A program made the translations under genes and the position numbers. Below the pieces are notes generated by a model. The model made no database searches and was not told the origin of the DNA. It was given only the letters and a program-made list of their open reading frames with translations. From Pseudomonas putida (GTDB lineage: Bacteria > Pseudomonadota > Gammaproteobacteria > Pseudomonadales > Pseudomonadaceae), in the NCBI RefSeq assembly GCF_028682475.1, contig NZ_JANHLE010000007.1, positions 62,001 to 126,000 on the forward strand: a stretch of 64,000 nt of DNA, given 5' to 3'. Positions 8,054-16,989 of the stretch are shown here, piece after piece (position 1 is the first letter of the stretch; each line of letters opens with the position of its first letter).

Positions 8054-9400
8054 ATGAGCAAACGCGACCAGCGTGGCAATCCTGTTTCCTATGGCTCGCA
8101 AGCGGCAATCGATGCGCTGGACAGCGCTTGCGATCTGCTGCATGCCTACCAGGCCGATCCTCTGGCAGCCGTTGACCACATCATCGCGCAGCACCCGGAC
8201 TTTGCCCTGGCCTACGCCTTTCGTGCCGGTGCGATTGCCACTGCGACCGACAAAGCGTTTGACTCAGAGCTGGTCAAAAGCCTGGACGCAGCCGAGCGCC
8301 TGGCAGCGAAAGCGAATGATCGCGAGCGTCAGCATATCCATGCGGTACGCGCCTGGTTCGACGGCGACTGGGAGCGGGCAATCGAACTCTGGGGGCGGGT
8401 TGCAATCGAGCACCCGCGCGATCTGCTGGCACTGCAGTTCGCGCACCTGGGCGACTTCTATCTGGGTTACTCGCACATGCTGCGTGATCGCATAGCGCGG
8501 GTGATGCCGCGCTGGGATCAGGACGTTCCCGGCTTTGGCTTTGTGAAAGGGATGTATGCCTTTGGCCTGGAAGAGTCAGGGGATTACCGCCAGGCCGAAG
8601 AGCAGGGTCGCGAGGCGGTTGCCTTGAATCCGCAGGATGGCTGGGCAGTGCATGCCGTCACCCATGTCATGGAAATGCAGGGCCGTAGCGAAGAAGGCGC
8701 CAGGTACCTTTCATCCAGCGCCAGTGCCTGGGCTCCCAACAGCATGTTTGCCTTCCATTTGTGGTGGCACAACGCACTGTTCCTCCTTGAAGCGAATGAT
8801 GTGGCTGGCGCGCTGCGTCTGTTTGATGAGGACATTTCAGCGGGTGGGTTTGGCCAGGCGCTTGAGCTGCTTGATGGATCAGCGCTGCTCTGGAGACTTG
8901 CCCTGCTCGGTCATGATGTTGGCGATCGCTGGACAGCACTGGCCGAAAAATGGGAGTCGCGTTGTGAAGACGGTTTCTACGCCTTCAACGACGTGAACGC
9001 GATGCTGTCATTCGTGGCTACTGGCAACAGCCGGGCACAGATTCAGCAGTTGGATACCCTGAGGCGGGCCGCTGCCGGCATTGGTACCAACGCCATGATG
9101 AGTAGAGAGATTGGTGTGCCAGCGTGCGAAGGACTGGTGGCGTTTGGGCGTGGTGATTATGCCCAGGCTATCGCGTTGTTGATGCCGCTACGGGCCAAAG
9201 CCAACCGCTTTGGCGGTAGTCACGCGCAGCGTGATGTCTTCTCATGGACGTTGACCGAAGCCGCCATTCGCCTGGGCAACCGCGCACTTGCCGAGGCCCT
9301 GGTTGCCGAGCGCCTTGCATTGAAGCCTGAGAGCCCGATCAACCGCGCCTGGAACATACGTGCGGGGCAATTGCAGTCGCTGCATGAGGGATCGCAGTAA
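8054..9400 (+). CDS. TTC38-like tetratricopeptide repeat protein
   Basis: A 448-residue soluble repeat protein similar to the TTC38 family, which is shared by bacteria and animals and has no defined biochemical activity. Helical-pair repeats run through the protein, for example DPLAAVDHIIAQHPDFALAYAF near residue 37 and the phrases FEAL-type replacements FGLEESGDYRQAEEQ and AVTHVMEMQGR near residues 175-215. The conserved MFAFHLWWHNALFLLE block (near residue 235) is typical of the family. There is no signal peptide. ATG at 8054 follows AGGAGCAAGCC. It ends facing the RidA fusion gene, with a bidirectional terminator between them. Confidence 0.85.
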   Translation: MSKRDQRGNPVSYGSQAAIDALDSACDLLHAYQADPLAAVDHIIAQHPDFALAYAFRAGAIATATDKAFDSELVKSLDAAERLAAKANDRERQHIHAVRAWFDGDWERAIELWGRVAIEHPRDLLALQFAHLGDFYLGYSHMLRDRIARVMPRWDQDVPGFGFVKGMYAFGLEESGDYRQAEEQGREAVALNPQDGWAVHAVTHVMEMQGRSEEGARYLSSSASAWAPNSMFAFHLWWHNALFLLEANDVAGALRLFDEDISAGGFGQALELLDGSALLWRLALLGHDVGDRWTALAEKWESRCEDGFYAFNDVNAMLSFVATGNSRAQIQQLDTLRRAAAGIGTNAMMSREIGVPACEGLVAFGRGDYAQAIALLMPLRAKANRFGGSHAQRDVFSWTLTEAAIRLGNRALAEALVAERLALKPESPINRAWNIRAGQLQSLHEGSQ

Positions 9401-9403
9401 GCG

Positions 9404-9440
9404 AAAAAAGGAAGCCGGGGCCCCACCCCGACTTCCCTTT
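9404..9440. terminator. Bidirectional intrinsic terminator
   Basis: GGAAGCCGGGG (9410-9420), loop, CCCCGACTTCC (9426-9436), with an A run to the left and T-rich sequence to the right. On the minus strand the stem is followed by TTTTTT, which suits the convergent RidA gene. A second small dyad, AGGCAAATTTGCCT (9455-9468), followed by a T run after four bases, serves the plus strand. Confidence 0.8.
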
Positions 9441-9469
9441 CTCCTCACCGCGATAGGCAAATTTGCCTG

Positions 9470-10744
9470 CTATTTTTTCGGCGGTGTGCCTTCAGCGTTC
9501 GCCACCACTACGTCGATCTGGACCAGCGCATTTTCAGGTAGCGCCGACACACCCACTATTCTGCGTGCAGGAACGCCGCCCGGGAAAAATGCCGTGTAAA
9601 CCTCATCCATTGCAGCAATATCTTCAATGCTTTTAAGGAAGACATTGACCTTGACGACATCACTCATGGCGTGATCAATACTTTCGACAATTGCTTTAAT
9701 GTTTTTCAAGCACTGCTCGGTCTGCTCCTTCACCTCCCTACCCGCCAGCTTTCCAGTGTTGGGATCTAAAGGTAATTGCGCAGAGACATGATTGTAATGA
9801 GAAAAGGCTACAGTCTGTGTGGACAGCGCATGCCTGGGGGCGCCAGCGGTGTTGTTTGCCTTTATGACAATCCCGTGCCGGTCTTCAACACGTTGCGGTG
9901 GTGTACCATCCCCGTGTGAGACAACGGCTTCTATCTGTACTAAAGCATCCATGGGCAACGCCGCGACCGCTACCGTAGTCCGCGCGGGAAAATAGGCGAC
10001 CGCCCTGGCAATGGCCGAGTCCGGAAAAAAGGTGGTATACACTTCGTTCACAGCCTCAATATCCGCGAGGTTTTTAACGAAGACAGTGACCTTTACGATG
10101 TCATCAAAAGGAACATCAATACTTTCTAAAATCGCCTTGATATTTTTCAAACACTGCACAGCTTGTTCTTTTACACCCCCCGCCACCAACTTGCCTGTTT
10201 TAGGATCGATAGGCAGTTGGGCCGACAGGTTATTGTAATGCGAGAAAGCCACTGTCTGCGCCGACAGTGCGCTGACCGGTGCGTTCTCCGTGTTCTTTAC
10301 AGTTTTTACCAGATCGCCTGCCTGTGGCGCATGTGGAATAGTACCTTCGCCGTTTGAAATCAGCGCTTCCACTTGCACCAATGCATCCATGGGCAACGCT
10401 GCCACGGCGACTGTCGTCAGCACTGGAACATAGCCAGGGAAGAATGCGGCATAGACACCATTAACAGCGTCGATATCGGCGATATTTTTAAGGAAGATTG
10501 TAATCCTGACGACATCTTCCATCACATGATCGATGCTTTCTATAACCGCCTTGATGTTTTTGAAACACTGTTCAGCCTGCGCTTTTACACCACCCGCTAC
10601 CAAGGCGCCGGTTGCCGGGTCGACAGGTAACTGAGCTGAAAGATTATTATAGTGAGAGAACGCTACGGTTTGTGAGTATGGGCCTATCCCTTGTGGAGCT
10701 TTTCCTGTATTTCTCGCCAATACAGCGTTATAGCCACTCATCAT
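9470..10744 (-). CDS. Triple RidA/YjgF domain fusion protein
   Basis: A 424-residue protein made of three RidA (YjgF/YER057c) domains in tandem, at about residues 5-130, 146-277 and 293-416. Free-standing RidA is about 130 residues, trimerises, and deaminates reactive enamine/imine intermediates; here the three units are joined in one chain. Each repeat has AFSHYN, SAQLP and a QC(L/F)KNIKA segment. The substrate-binding arginine of RidA (in the PAR motif) is present in domain 2 (R255) and domain 3 (R394) but is replaced in domain 1, which reads PVL (L109). The usual Cys two residues later is not conserved in any repeat. ATG at 10744 follows GGGAGTACT; a longer GTG start at 10819 lacks a site. 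It is monocistronic and faces the TTC38-like gene. Confidence 0.92.
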   Translation of the reverse strand: MMSGYNAVLARNTGKAPQGIGPYSQTVAFSHYNNLSAQLPVDPATGALVAGGVKAQAEQCFKNIKAVIESIDHVMEDVVRITIFLKNIADIDAVNGVYAAFFPGYVPVLTTVAVAALPMDALVQVEALISNGEGTIPHAPQAGDLVKTVKNTENAPVSALSAQTVAFSHYNNLSAQLPIDPKTGKLVAGGVKEQAVQCLKNIKAILESIDVPFDDIVKVTVFVKNLADIEAVNEVYTTFFPDSAIARAVAYFPARTTVAVAALPMDALVQIEAVVSHGDGTPPQRVEDRHGIVIKANNTAGAPRHALSTQTVAFSHYNHVSAQLPLDPNTGKLAGREVKEQTEQCLKNIKAIVESIDHAMSDVVKVNVFLKSIEDIAAMDEVYTAFFPGGVPARRIVGVSALPENALVQIDVVVANAEGTPPKK

Positions 10745-11074
10745 AGTACTCCCATTCGTCTGGGACTTCGCAGGTGGTGTGGCAAGCACATAGTCCACTA
10801 CGCTATCGACGGCTGCCACCGTTGGTCCGGGCGACTGACCTCACGTCCACACAGGGCAAGTGAGTCAGTGCCTGGGGGTGCTCCATGAAGCAGGATCAAG
10901 TGTAGTGGTCTCTGCGCAGACGGCGAGTCTAATTGCATCGAGTTTGTCGAATGGTACCCACGCGCGAAAGCACGGAGCGCTGATCCGCGGCCCGGCTATC
11001 GGCGAGAAAGCTCAATGCGAAAAAATGCGAAAACCAGGCCAGCACCAGCCTGCTGAACCGCCGGCTGCGGACAT
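10745..11074. other. Intergenic stretch, no gene supported
   Basis: The start side of the RidA gene and the end side of the acyltransferase flank this segment. The open frame at 10860-11078 has no family resemblance and no ribosome site. Near 11033-11060 the minus strand reads as a small CAGG...CCTG hairpin followed by TTTT, a possible weak terminator for the acyltransferase. Confidence 0.4.
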
Positions 11075-12082
11075 TTAGCCGGCAACAGACTGGCTGACCA
11101 CTTTCCTGGAAAACGTCTTGCCAAACGCAATCCACCATTTTTCATAGTAGAACGTCGAGATATGCGCGGTGGCAAAAACGGCGGCGAACAACAAGGGTCG
11201 TTTCAGATATTTGACAAGGGTATCTCCACTGCCCAGCCAGGTCTGTTCTAACAGTGGGTGAACAACGTACAGCGCATACGAGATGGTGGCGATATAAAAA
11301 AGGAGGCGGTTATTCAAAAGCTGGGCAATGAGTGTCCGCCCATTGAACAGCGTGCTGCCGACCATTGCTGCGGCAAAATAGGGGCGCAAGTAGTTCATGA
11401 AGCCCGCTTCGGGATGGCTGGATACAACAAACAGCAGCGCTAGCAGTATTTGCGCAATCCACATGTGTTTCGCAAGTTGCGCAAAGGTGTCGCCCAGCCG
11501 ACCGTTGTAGATCAGTGCCAGTATGCACCCGGCCAGTATCTCATCAATGCGGTAATACGTATTGATTGCGACATGGACTTCATTCATGACCCGGTACAGC
11601 GTTACGGCGATGCAGAGAAACGGGATCAGCACCATCCACTTGTTTCTCATCAGCACCACCATCAAGGCGATGGCGAGATAAAACTGGACCTCCATGCACA
11701 AACTCCAGAGATGGCCGTTTGCACTGCCAAGCCACATGGGCGGCCAGTTGGCAACGAACAGAAAGTTTGCGATGTAGAATTCCGATGGGCTGTTCATGAA
11801 CGGTAACGCAATGGCCATGTACAACCAGGCGAGCGGCACAATTCTGAAGATCCTGCGAATCAGAAAGTCAACAACACTGCTGTTGCTGAGCAAAAAACTT
11901 GTGATCAAAAAGCCCGACAAGGTAAAAAATATCGCCATGCCCATCACGCCGGCGGTGGAATTCAATTGCCAGGGCTTGGGGCCAAGTGGCAACAGGTGGC
12001 ACGCCAGGACCAGCAAGATGCTGATGCCACGCCATCCGTCAAGTACGCTTAATCGAGAGCCCGCTGCAGAACTATCATTCAT
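11075..12082 (-). CDS. Acyltransferase family 3 membrane protein
   Basis: A membrane-bound O-acyltransferase (acyl_transf_3 family, OafA/NodX-like), which typically acetylates or succinylates surface polysaccharide or lipid. The family start SVLDGWRGISILLVLACH contains the catalytic-type R...H pair (R and the H of ACHLLP), and about ten hydrophobic helices follow. NGHLWSLCMEVQFYL near residue 130 is the conserved second motif. Length is 335 residues from ATG 12082; an in-frame ATG at 12139 adds 19 residues, and neither has a strong ribosome site, so the start is uncertain. No polysaccharide cluster is nearby, so the acceptor is unknown. Confidence 0.88.
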   Translation of the reverse strand: MNDSSAAGSRLSVLDGWRGISILLVLACHLLPLGPKPWQLNSTAGVMGMAIFFTLSGFLITSFLLSNSSVVDFLIRRIFRIVPLAWLYMAIALPFMNSPSEFYIANFLFVANWPPMWLGSANGHLWSLCMEVQFYLAIALMVVLMRNKWMVLIPFLCIAVTLYRVMNEVHVAINTYYRIDEILAGCILALIYNGRLGDTFAQLAKHMWIAQILLALLFVVSSHPEAGFMNYLRPYFAAAMVGSTLFNGRTLIAQLLNNRLLFYIATISYALYVVHPLLEQTWLGSGDTLVKYLKRPLLFAAVFATAHISTFYYEKWWIAFGKTFSRKVVSQSVAG

Positions 12083-12184
12083 ATTTTTATTCGCTCTTTG
12101 AGTCGTCGCAGCGGTGAAAATTTCATGTAGCCAGAGCATTTAATGCCTGTAGTCTAGGCCACCTTTTGCACCTCACACCTCCCC

Positions 12185-15052
12185 TCACGAAAAAATCGTG
12201 CCCTGTATCTGTGCCAACCAATAGTCGACATCCACCTCATCGATCTGCTCGGCACGCAGGAAGCGCTCACCATACTGGCGATACACCCCGCTGCTCAGGA
12301 ACAGCTGCAGCAGTTGCCCGTCGATGTGCTTGTCGCGGGCCATGCCGACGAGGATTTTCACCGATTCGGACAGGGTTTTCGGCGCCTTGTAAGGCCGGTC
12401 GGCGGCCGTCAACGCTTCGAAGATGTCGGCGATCGCCATCACCCGCTCGGCAATGCTCAGCTCATCCTTGCTCAGCCGGCGCGGATAACCGCTGCCGTCC
12501 ATCTTCTCGTGATGGTTGCCGGCAATCGACGGTACGCGCCTGAGCTGGCGCGGAAACGGCAGGGAGTCGAGCATGATAATGGTCTGCACGATGTGTTCGT
12601 TGATCTTGAAGCGCTCCTCGTCGTTCAGGGTGCCGCGGCGGATCGACAGGTTGTACAGCTCGCCGTAGTCGCTGGCATTGGCCGGCAGGCGCATGTCGAA
12701 GCCCCAGACGTTGCGCGGGTCGTCCCTGGCCACCGGCGGCTTGCGCGCGCCCCAGGGCACCCGGTGCTCGGGGCGGTCAGCCAGCAGCGGCTCATCCACC
12801 GGCAATGGCGCCTGCGCTAGGCCGGCAAAGCGCTCCTGTTCGTCGCGCGAGATACCCAGCCGGTTGTCGAAATACCGCCGCCAGCAGCGCTGGCCGATCC
12901 GTTGCAAACGTTCGACGTCGGCCTCCTGCATGAACTCGCCACCGATATTGGCCTTGGCGACAAAGGCGAACTCCTCCTGCAATTCGGTCTGGCAGTGCTC
13001 CAGTGTGCGTTGCAGCGTGGACTGCTCGGCACCGCTGGCCAGGCCCTGCCAGTAAGCGAGCTCGGCATCGCGCCAGAGCACCTCGAAACGCATGCGTACC
13101 TCATGGATGCGGTTGTACAAGGTCTCCAGTTTGGTCGCCTTGTCCACCACATATTCCGGGCTGGTGACCTTGCCGCAGTCGTGAAGCCAGGCCGCTACAC
13201 GAAACTCGTAGCGTTCGGCCTCGCTCATGGTGAAGTCGGCATAGGGACCGCTGTCCGCACGCACGGCCTGGTCCAGCAGCATCTGCGCCAGTTGCGGTAC
13301 GCGTTCGCAGTGGCCACCGGTGTAAGGGCTCTTGGCATCGATGGCATCGGCCAGCAGCTTGATCATGGCATCCAGCAGGCGCTGCTGGGCTTCGACCAAC
13401 TGGCGGGTCTCGATGGCCACCGCGGCAGCGCCGGACAACTCCTCGGCAAAGCGCCGGAACGGTTCGCGCACCTCATCGCGCGCATGTTCACTCTCCAACT
13501 GCAGGACCAGCATGCCGAGCAGCGCCTGGCTACGGTCATTGAGCACCACCGCCAGGCTGTGTCCGCGCAACGCCAGCGCCTGCGTGACGGCAGCCGCCAG
13601 ATCCTCATGATCGCGTTCGCAAATCTTTATTTCTTCAGGGTAGCCCTCGCCCCGGCAGGAGGCCGCCAGACGCAGGAGTGCGTGGTCAGCATCGAACAGG
13701 TACACCGCGCCAGCGCTGACGCCGGCGGCGTCCACCAGATGACTGAGGACCCCGTCGAGCATGCGTTCCAGCTGGCTCTCGCGGCTGAGTGTGAGGGTGA
13801 TCGCCTGGAAGTTGCGGATGGTTCCGGACATGCGGCTGAGCACCTGACTCAGTTCACGCACCTCGGATATCCGCGAGGTAACCCCCACCTCGCGGCTGAA
13901 ATCGAAAGCCGTCAGGGCGCGCACCTGGTCGGCCAGCACGCGCAGCGGGCGGCCAATTCGTCGGCCGAGCAGACCGCCGAGGACCAGTAACACGCCCATT
14001 AGCGCCGCCGTCCACAGCAACTGTTCGAACAGCACCTTGCGCGCCCCGGCCAGCAGCTCGTGGGCAGGCACGGCGATCAGCACCTGCAGATCCTGTCCGG
14101 CCAGGGTCGTAAGCTGCGAGCGCATGCCATACCAGGTTTGCCCCTGCACCTGATAAGGCTGTAGCTGGGTCCCCTGGGGCAGGTCGGCGTAGATATGGTC
14201 CAGGCTGGGAATGCCTAGCTCGGCGATGCGTGAAAGGCGCACCGTCTCCCCCTCATGCACGATAACCCGCTGCAGGTCCGGATAGGCCACCACACTGCCT
14301 TGGTCGTCAACCACAGCGATTTCGGTGCCGGGGGTCATGCGCAGGTCGCGGCTCTCACTGGCCAGATCGTCGACCGAGACATCCATGCCGATCACCGCCG
14401 CGCCGTCGACGCTGCGCTGGGCCATGGTCAGGCCGATTTCGCGGGTGGTGAAAAACACGTAGGGACGGGTCAGTACGGTGGTGGAGCGCCCGGAGGCTTC
14501 GACAAACCAAGGGCGCTGGCGTGGATCGAAGTGATAGTCCGGCTTGAGCTGGGTCTTGAGCAGCGTCAACTCCCGGTCGTAGTAACGCCACTCACCCAGC
14601 ATCGCGCCGTCGTCGCCCTTGCTGATGGTTTGCACCAGGAACGCAGTATCTGGCGGCGCGGCGAAGCGCTGGAGCAGCTGCGGCCCGCGTAGCCGGCGGA
14701 CGAGGAGGAACTCGCCGTTGGAATAACCGACGTACACGGCGCTGAGCATGTCGTTGGTGTTCAGGTTCTCGACCAGTTGCGCGAGCCCCTCCAGGCGCTC
14801 TGTCAGGTTGCCAGCGACCGGATTGAAAGCTAGCAGCCGAATGCTGCTCTGCGCCGGATCGATCAGACGCCGGGCGCGCTCGTCGATGGTCTTGCCAAGC
14901 TGCTGGGCCGAATCGCCAGTGGCGGCCACAAGCGTCTGCTGTACCCCGCGATAACCCTGCCAGGCCAGGCCGACGCCAAGCAACAACATGCCGAGCATGA
15001 TGGCCAGCGCCACCAGCAGTTGCAGGGAGACGCCCCGTCCTGGGTTCTTCAT
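12185..15052 (-). CDS. HD-GYP cyclic-di-GMP phosphodiesterase with dCache, HAMP and GAF domains
   Basis: A 955-residue membrane sensor enzyme. Order: transmembrane helix at about 9-31, periplasmic double-Cache sensor at about 35-330 (with DPRQRPWFVEA), second helix at about 341-362, HAMP linker, GAF-like domain at about 425-550, then HD-GYP from about 555. The metal-binding HD is H624-D625 in AWLHDCGK, and the GYP part is present (HHE at 847-849 and DGSGYP at 852-857), so hydrolysis of c-di-GMP is expected. Unusually, about 160 residues are inserted between the HD motif and the conserved NxxE region. ATG at 15052 is chosen; a GTG at 15097 with GGAGGG upstream would add 15 residues. It is monocistronic. 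Confidence 0.9.
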   Translation of the reverse strand: MKNPGRGVSLQLLVALAIMLGMLLLGVGLAWQGYRGVQQTLVAATGDSAQQLGKTIDERARRLIDPAQSSIRLLAFNPVAGNLTERLEGLAQLVENLNTNDMLSAVYVGYSNGEFLLVRRLRGPQLLQRFAAPPDTAFLVQTISKGDDGAMLGEWRYYDRELTLLKTQLKPDYHFDPRQRPWFVEASGRSTTVLTRPYVFFTTREIGLTMAQRSVDGAAVIGMDVSVDDLASESRDLRMTPGTEIAVVDDQGSVVAYPDLQRVIVHEGETVRLSRIAELGIPSLDHIYADLPQGTQLQPYQVQGQTWYGMRSQLTTLAGQDLQVLIAVPAHELLAGARKVLFEQLLWTAALMGVLLVLGGLLGRRIGRPLRVLADQVRALTAFDFSREVGVTSRISEVRELSQVLSRMSGTIRNFQAITLTLSRESQLERMLDGVLSHLVDAAGVSAGAVYLFDADHALLRLAASCRGEGYPEEIKICERDHEDLAAAVTQALALRGHSLAVVLNDRSQALLGMLVLQLESEHARDEVREPFRRFAEELSGAAAVAIETRQLVEAQQRLLDAMIKLLADAIDAKSPYTGGHCERVPQLAQMLLDQAVRADSGPYADFTMSEAERYEFRVAAWLHDCGKVTSPEYVVDKATKLETLYNRIHEVRMRFEVLWRDAELAYWQGLASGAEQSTLQRTLEHCQTELQEEFAFVAKANIGGEFMQEADVERLQRIGQRCWRRYFDNRLGISRDEQERFAGLAQAPLPVDEPLLADRPEHRVPWGARKPPVARDDPRNVWGFDMRLPANASDYGELYNLSIRRGTLNDEERFKINEHIVQTIIMLDSLPFPRQLRRVPSIAGNHHEKMDGSGYPRRLSKDELSIAERVMAIADIFEALTAADRPYKAPKTLSESVKILVGMARDKHIDGQLLQLFLSSGVYRQYGERFLRAEQIDEVDVDYWLAQIQGTIFS

Positions 15053-15210
15053 GACACAGGCCCGACGGCGCGAACCGGGAACACAAGGCTCGCCCACCGG
15101 CGGCCCTCCAGCCAAGCAGCATGACCCATCAGCGCGCAGCCCATTGCAGGTTCTCGATATGTGGCGGTTTCAACAGTGTAATCGGCCAAATCGATCATGC
15201 AGGCCTGATT

Positions 15211-16380
15211 TCAACTGCTCGCTGGTGTATCACGCAGATACGCCCAGTACACCAGAGCCACACCACTGATGACCGCGCCAAGCACACAGACCGCCACCCA
15301 TCCCCAGTGGGCGTAAGTGTAGGTCGCAGCAATCGCGCCAAGCCCACTGCCCACCGAGTAAAAACACATATAGGCCCCCACCAGACGGCTCTGCGCATCG
15401 GGCCGGGCCGCGAAGATCAGGCTCTGGTTGGTGACATGCACGGCCTGTACGGCGAAATCCAGCAACACCACACCCACCACCAACGCCAGCAACGAGCTTT
15501 CGGCCCATGCGCTAGGCAGCCAGGACAGGGTCAACAGCGCCAGGGCGATCCCGGTCGTGCGTTGGCCACGCCCCTGATCGGCCAGGCGTCCGGCGCGTGC
15601 AGCTGCAATGGCACCGGCAATCCCGGCCAGGCCGAACAGCCCGATCTGGGTATGCGACAGCGACAACGGCGGCGCGCTCAGTGGCAGCACCATCGCCGTC
15701 CACAACACACTGAATGCGGCAAAGATGAGCAAGGCAAACATGCCCCTGACGCGCAGTACCCGCTCGCTCAGGAACAGCTGCACTACCGAGCCCAGCAGTT
15801 GCCAATAGCTCAGCCGGGCCGGTGCCAGTGTCGAGACTGGCATGCTTCGCTGCAGCACCAGCGCCATGCCGACCATCAATGCCGCCGAAATAAAGTACAC
15901 CGCCCGCCAACCGGCAAGATCGGCCACCACGCCGGAAACCAGGCGTGCCAGCAGGATGCCCAGGACCACGCCGCCGGTTACGGTGCCGACCACCTGGCCA
16001 CGCTGTTCGGGGCTCGCCAGGCTGGCGGCGTAAGCCACCACCACCTGGACCATGACGGCCATCAATCCGACCAGCAGCATCGCGCCGAGCAACACACTCC
16101 AGTCTTGGGCCAGGCCCACCACGCACAGGGCCACAGCCGACAGCAGCATCTGCGTCAGGATCAGCTTTTTGCGATCGAACAGGTCACCCAGCGGGACCAT
16201 GAACAACAGGCCCACGGCGTAACCGATCTGCGTCGCGCTGACCACGGTGCCAATGCTGCTGGCCGGTATCGCCAGGCTGACCGACATGGACTCCAGCAGC
16301 GGCTGGGCGAAATAGACATTGGCCACCGCCATGGCGCAGGTGAGCGCAAACAGCAGCGTCAGGTGCCGGTTCAACAACAT
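15211..16380 (-). CDS. MFS transporter, DHA1-like drug/metabolite exporter
   Basis: A 389-residue major facilitator protein with 12 predicted helices. The loop between helices 2 and 3 has VPLGDLFDRKKLIL, the general MFS signature, and helix 5 has GTVTGGVVLGILLARLVSG, close to the motif C of proton-driven exporters. ATG at 16380 begins MLLNRHLTLLFALTCAMAVANVYFAQP; the longer frame would need a TTG and would cover the promoter. It is divergent from an HxlR regulator, an arrangement common for inducible efflux. The substrate is unknown. Confidence 0.9.
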   Translation of the reverse strand: MLLNRHLTLLFALTCAMAVANVYFAQPLLESMSVSLAIPASSIGTVVSATQIGYAVGLLFMVPLGDLFDRKKLILTQMLLSAVALCVVGLAQDWSVLLGAMLLVGLMAVMVQVVVAYAASLASPEQRGQVVGTVTGGVVLGILLARLVSGVVADLAGWRAVYFISAALMVGMALVLQRSMPVSTLAPARLSYWQLLGSVVQLFLSERVLRVRGMFALLIFAAFSVLWTAMVLPLSAPPLSLSHTQIGLFGLAGIAGAIAAARAGRLADQGRGQRTTGIALALLTLSWLPSAWAESSLLALVVGVVLLDFAVQAVHVTNQSLIFAARPDAQSRLVGAYMCFYSVGSGLGAIAATYTYAHWGWVAVCVLGAVISGVALVYWAYLRDTPASS

Positions 16381-16396
16381 CGTCAGCCCAGCCTTG

Positions 16397-16420
16397 GAAA
16401 CCGGTTTCAAAATGAAACCG
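16397..16420. promoter_or_regulatory. Palindrome between MFS exporter and HxlR gene
   Basis: GAAACCGGTTTC is a perfect 12-base palindrome (16397-16408), followed after five bases by a third half-site GAAACCG (16414-16420). It lies in the divergent promoter region, so it is a candidate HxlR operator. The assignment is inference. Confidence 0.5.
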
Positions 16421-16497
16421 CTGCGTTGATTTCTAACAAATGAGGTTTTAATCTGCAACCACTTTGCTTAATCTCTTATCTCTGCCGACGGTGCGCG

Positions 16498-16965
16498 ATG
16501 ACCACAGATAAACAACCGCTACAAAGCGAATGCCCGGTGGCGCGGGCGCTCGACGTCATCGGCGACCGCTGGGTGCTGATGATCCTGCGGGAAGCCTTCG
16601 AGGATATCCGCCGCTTCAATGACTTCCAGAAGCGCCTCGGCCTGGCCAAGAACATCCTCGCCACGCGGCTCAAGCTGTTGGTCGAAATGGGGGTGTTTGT
16701 AGTTCAGCCGGCATCCGACGGCAGCGCCTACAAGGAATATGTGCTGACTGAAATGGGCCGCTCGGTTTTCCCTGTCGTGGTAAGCATGCGCCAATGGGGC
16801 GAACGCTTTCTCTTCCGCCAGGGCGAGCGTCATTCGGTGCTGGTGGACAACGACCTGTCGCAACAGGTCGAGCCCCTCGTGGTCCGCTCTACGTCTGGAA
16901 AAATACTGACCCCGGCAGACTGCCATCGGCGTGTGGTCACGCGGGAGTTGCACTCAGGGAAATGA
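16498..16965 (+). CDS. HxlR-family transcriptional regulator
   Basis: A 155-residue winged-helix regulator of the HxlR type. The family hallmark ECPVARALDVIGDRWVLMILREAF is at residues 11-33, with the Cys often used for redox or aldehyde sensing. It is followed by the recognition helix region FNDFQKRLGLAKNILATRLKLL and the wing. A C-terminal extension of about 45 residues follows the core. The start is ATG at 16498 with no strong ribosome site. It is divergent from the MFS exporter and presumably controls it. Confidence 0.92.
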   Translation: MTTDKQPLQSECPVARALDVIGDRWVLMILREAFEDIRRFNDFQKRLGLAKNILATRLKLLVEMGVFVVQPASDGSAYKEYVLTEMGRSVFPVVVSMRQWGERFLFRQGERHSVLVDNDLSQQVEPLVVRSTSGKILTPADCHRRVVTRELHSGK

Positions 16966-16989
16966 ATCGTTAACCCACCTGCCACCGCT

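Noticed and set aside
10860..11078. 72-residue frame in the gap before the acyltransferase
   Set aside because: No ribosome site, no family resemblance and unremarkable composition.
15121..16443. Open frame of 440 residues on the plus strand
   Set aside because: It is antisense to the MFS exporter. Its translation is rich in His, Gln and Arg with no domain, as expected for a shadow frame.
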